Below are positions 61,618 to 64,000 of a stretch of 64,000 nucleotides of DNA, piece after piece. Location of the stretch: positions 1-64,000 of the forward strand of contig JAFEAB010000089.1 of NCBI GenBank assembly GCA_018266615.1. Reading direction: 5' to 3'. The position numbers were made by a program, and so were the translations under genes. How positions within the stretch are numbered: the first letter of the stretch is position 1; each line of letters opens with the position of its first letter. The stretch is from Bacteroidota bacterium. Lineage in GTDB: Bacteria > Bacteroidota > Bacteroidia > Chitinophagales > Chitinophagaceae. A model generated the notes under the pieces. It did not search any database, was not told where the DNA came from, and saw only the letters and a program-made list of their open reading frames with translations.

Positions 61618-62457
61618 TTACCTGATATCGCTTAACCTGAACTGGTCTTTTAAGCGAACTCCTTTCTCTGTATTTTGAACTGTGGCACATTCAATTAATG
61701 GGTCGTGTTCAAAAAACAGGATGGTCTCATTTTCTGCTGCTTCTCCTAAAAAGGATTTTTTTTCATTTAAAGTCGTGAGGGGAAACATATCATAGGCCAT
61801 CACGTAGGGTAATGGAATATGCCCGGCAGACGGAAGCAAATCGGCCATGTACAGGATGGATTTTCCTTTATAATTGAATTGTGGCAGCATCATGGCATCG
61901 GTATGGCCAAAAACTTCCCGTATGCTGATGAAAGAGGGGAATTCGTTGGGTGATTGCTCTACAAATTTCAACCTGCCACTTTCTTTGATGGGTAAAATGT
62001 TTTCCTTTAAAAAGGATGCCTTTTCCCGGGCATTGGGTTCTGTGGCCCATTTCCAGTGCCTGGCATTGCTCCAGTAAGTCGCATTTTTGAATGCCGGCAC
62101 CAGGTTTTCGCCTTCCCTTTCTATAGCGCCTCCGCAATGATCAAAGTGAAGGTGCGTGAGAATTACATCGGTAATTTCATCTTTCGAAAATCCATTCTTT
62201 TTTAACGACGACTCCAGGGTCCCGGATCCATTTAGGTAATAATGACCAAAGAATTTTTCATCCTGTTTATTGCCGATACCCGTATCAATTAAAATTAACC
62301 GGTTCCCTTCCTCAATAAGCAGACAACGCATGGCCCAGTTGCACATATTATTCTCATCAGCAGGATTTATTTTATTCCAGATGGTTTTGGGTACTACACC
62401 AAACATAGCACCCCCGTCTAATTTGAAATAGCCGGTATCTATGCTGTAAAGGTTCAT
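61618..62457 (-). CDS. MBL-fold metallo-hydrolase
   Basis: The protein has 279 residues. The metal motif is LTHLHFDHCGGAI (HxHxDH complete), with later FGHTDAMM and DHDP-type metal ligands (FFEHDPLIE). It resembles the lactonase-like/AHL-acylase-free MBL group with an N-terminal SIDTGYFKLDGGAMFG. The substrate is unknown. Its ATG overlaps the stop of the upstream MFS gene (ATGA). Converges on the DUF3108 gene. Confidence 0.9.
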   Translation of the reverse strand: MNLYSIDTGYFKLDGGAMFGVVPKTIWNKINPADENNMCNWAMRCLLIEEGNRLILIDTGIGNKQDEKFFGHYYLNGSGTLESSLKKNGFSKDEITDVILTHLHFDHCGGAIEREGENLVPAFKNATYWSNARHWKWATEPNAREKASFLKENILPIKESGRLKFVEQSPNEFPSFISIREVFGHTDAMMLPQFNYKGKSILYMADLLPSAGHIPLPYVMAYDMFPLTTLNEKKSFLGEAAENETILFFEHDPLIECATVQNTEKGVRLKDQFRLSDIR

Positions 62458-63743
62458 GGTATTTGTTGTTTTTTATATGCAGATCTGGTAAAAAGTAAGA
62501 ATATTAATCCAAGTGCAAAGAAAACGATTAATGCAAGTACGGAATTCCTCATGTTTCCGGTAAAGCCTTCAATAAAACCAAAACTGAACAACCCGATTAC
62601 GATAGCTATCTTTTCGGTTACGTCGTAAAAACTGAAAAAGGAAGCGGTGTCTTTGGTTTCTGGCATTAGCTTGGAGTAGGTAGAACGGCTAAGCGATTGG
62701 ATCCCCCCCATGATCAAACCTATAAAAGCACCCACAATATAAAAATCGGTTTCGGTTTTAAGAAAGTAACCGGCGATGCATACTCCAATCCACATCATTA
62801 CCGTGATAATGAGTACTGAAATATTCCCGATTCTTTCGGAAAGCCGGCTGATTCCAATGGCACCCCCAATGGCAACAAGCTGGATAATCACCGCCATAAT
62901 GATTAGTTTGGAATCTTCCAGATGCAGTGTTTTGATACCAAAATCGATGGCTACCAGCATCACGGTCTGTACCCCCATACTATAAAGGAAAAAAGCAGCA
63001 AGAAATCTTTTTAATACCGGAAGGTGGATGAGCTGGTCCCAAACTTTTTTCAATTCGATAAACCCGTTGGATAGTACATTCCTTCTCTTCTTGCGATCCG
63101 ATTTTGATGAAATCGGAAGTACCTTAAATGTAATTTGCGCAAAGCCGACCCACCAAAGGCCCACTAATAGGAATGTAATTTTTAATGGGAGTTCCGAATT
63201 AGGCATAGCAAGCACCAGGGCAAATCCTATCATCTGCATAATTACACTTCCAATATATCCGAAAGAATAACCGCGGGCACTCACCCTGTCCATATCCTTT
63301 TCTGCTGCAATTTCCGGTAGATAAGAATTGTAAAAAACCTGGCTGCCGTAAAACCCAATCCCCGCCATCATAAAACAAAAAAGCCCCCAGGTAACGTGGT
63401 TCTCATCAAAAAAGAACATAAGCGAGCAACTGGCGGCGCCGAGGTAACAAAAGAATTTCATGAAATTCTTTTTATTGCCTTTGTAATCTGCAATGGAGGA
63501 AAGGATGGGCGAAAGGAGGGCAATAATTAAGAATGCAATGGCCAGGGTATAATCTTTAAGTTCTGTATTTACATACTTGCGGCCAAAAAGAGGAACCCCG
63601 TCTTTAAATGCCTGATTTTGGGTCCCGGTAACTGCTGCAAAATAAGCAGGAAAAAAAGTGGTGGTAATAACCAGGTTATAAACTGAATTGGCCCAGTCGT
63701 ACATGGCCCATCCGTTTACTACTTTTCGGGAGGCAGTTTGCAT
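62454..63743 (-). CDS. MFS transporter of the UMF1/Atg22 type
   Basis: About 429 residues from ATG 63743 (MQTASRKVVNGWAMYDWANS); a longer frame starts at TTG 63770. Twelve or so hydrophobic segments. The N-terminal WAMYDWANSVYNLVITTTFFP and the SRSTYSKLMPETKDTASFFSFYD motif are typical of UMF1/Atg22-like transporters in Bacteroidota. Substrate unknown. It lies 19 bases downstream of uppP. Confidence 0.9.
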   Translation of the reverse strand: MQTASRKVVNGWAMYDWANSVYNLVITTTFFPAYFAAVTGTQNQAFKDGVPLFGRKYVNTELKDYTLAIAFLIIALLSPILSSIADYKGNKKNFMKFFCYLGAASCSLMFFFDENHVTWGLFCFMMAGIGFYGSQVFYNSYLPEIAAEKDMDRVSARGYSFGYIGSVIMQMIGFALVLAMPNSELPLKITFLLVGLWWVGFAQITFKVLPISSKSDRKKRRNVLSNGFIELKKVWDQLIHLPVLKRFLAAFFLYSMGVQTVMLVAIDFGIKTLHLEDSKLIIMAVIIQLVAIGGAIGISRLSERIGNISVLIITVMMWIGVCIAGYFLKTETDFYIVGAFIGLIMGGIQSLSRSTYSKLMPETKDTASFFSFYDVTEKIAIVIGLFSFGFIEGFTGNMRNSVLALIVFFALGLIFLLFTRSAYKKQQIP

Positions 63744-63762
63744 GTGAAGCGTTAGTTTGCGT

Positions 63763-64000
63763 CTATGCAATATAACCCTTCCAAATCAATACCAATAGAA
63801 TAATACCAACAGCAATACGGTAGTAACCCCAAATTTTAAAACCGTGCTTTTGCAGGAAACTGATAAAAAATTTGATAGCAATCATAGCAACTACAAAAGC
63901 AACCAGATTTCCCACGGCCAGTAATTTCACTTCCTGCCCGGTAAACCCACCGGTTTCTTTGTAGTGTTTAAATAGTTTATAACCGGTGGCGGCAGCCATG
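63763..64000 (-). CDS. uppP: Undecaprenyl-diphosphatase UppP (partial, N-terminus outside window)
   Basis: Only the C-terminal 78 codons are inside. The text AAATGYKLFKHYKE, VGNLVAFVVAMIAIKFFISF and YYRIAVGIILLVLIW fits the last membrane helices of UppP (BacA), which recycles the undecaprenyl carrier. The catalytic region lies beyond the right edge. The stop lies 19 bases before the MFS gene. Confidence 0.88.
   Translation of the reverse strand, partial: MAAATGYKLFKHYKETGGFTGQEVKLLAVGNLVAFVVAMIAIKFFISFLQKHGFKIWGYYRIAVGIILLVLIWKGYIA

Overview
This window is chromosomal DNA from a member of the Bacteroidota, most likely of the Chitinophagaceae type. The evidence is a set of lineage markers: a fused LpxC-FabZ, the long (648-residue) form of IspG, the type IX secretion regulator PorX (receiver plus PglZ domain), the gliding proteins GldE and GldD next to ssb and mutY, a 29-residue AURKAIP1/COX24-type ribosomal protein, a bacterial GGGP synthase, and promoters with the TTG-N20-TAnnTTTG pattern instead of sigma70 boxes. 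Shine-Dalgarno sequences are mostly absent. Several genes can only start at TTG or GTG (recQ, rng, ruvC, gldE, a TPR gene, a DUF5686 gene).

Layout. 0-1.6 kb (minus): a di-heme peroxidase (cut by the window edge), an MbnP-like copper protein and arfB. 1.8-6.3 kb: GGGP synthase, a LytS/LytTR-type two-component pair, ruvB and an orphan OmpR-type regulator. 6.6-10.1 kb: an inactive/active pair of secreted M16 peptidases. 10.3-16.3 kb: a HerA-like ATPase, a gap with a candidate small transcript, recQ and a copper ATPase. 16.3-18 kb: tsaE and alanine dehydrogenase. 18-25.7 kb: a lipid A cluster (ABC ATPase, lpxA, lpxC-fabZ, a DUF5686 outer-membrane protein, lpxD, an HD phosphohydrolase), divergent from porX. 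27.5-30.8 kb: a small conserved protein, an MBL-fold hydrolase, a ComEA-like helix-hairpin-helix protein and an acyl-CoA dehydrogenase. 30.8-31.7 kb: first non-coding repeat cluster. 31.7-43 kb: relA/spoT, tRNA-Leu(UAG), trigger factor, a fused M16 peptidase, rng, the tiny ribosomal protein, a TPR protein, an HU-like protein and mutY. 43-53.4 kb: ssb, gldE, gldD, DUF3109, a class D beta-lactamase-like lipoprotein, a BatB-BatC fusion, ispG, nadB and an LpxL-type acyltransferase. 53.4-54.2 kb: second repeat cluster. 54.2-64 kb: rhodanese, ArsR regulator, tsaB, a 3-hydroxyacyl-CoA dehydrogenase-like protein, ridA, a D-2-hydroxyacid dehydrogenase, greA, HIT, ruvC, a flippase-like membrane protein, DUF3108, MBL hydrolase, MFS transporter and the end of uppP.

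Most genes are housekeeping: envelope biogenesis (lpxA/C/D, lpxL, uppP, ispG, DUF5686), DNA repair (ruvB, ruvC, recQ, mutY, ssb), tRNA t6A modification (tsaB, tsaE), ribosome rescue and stringent response. I see no phage, insertion sequence, CRISPR array or defence island.

The least explained structure is a family of non-coding repeats in the two clusters about 22.5 kb apart. Both are built on a 19-bp core that contains two copies of the 8-mer CACGAATG (first cluster) or its complement (second cluster). The core occurs as a 29-bp tandem array, as an 82-bp tandem array, and at the end of a 103-bp module present three times. A stretch of about 177 bp in the first cluster recurs inverted in the second. 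I cannot assign this family to a named element.
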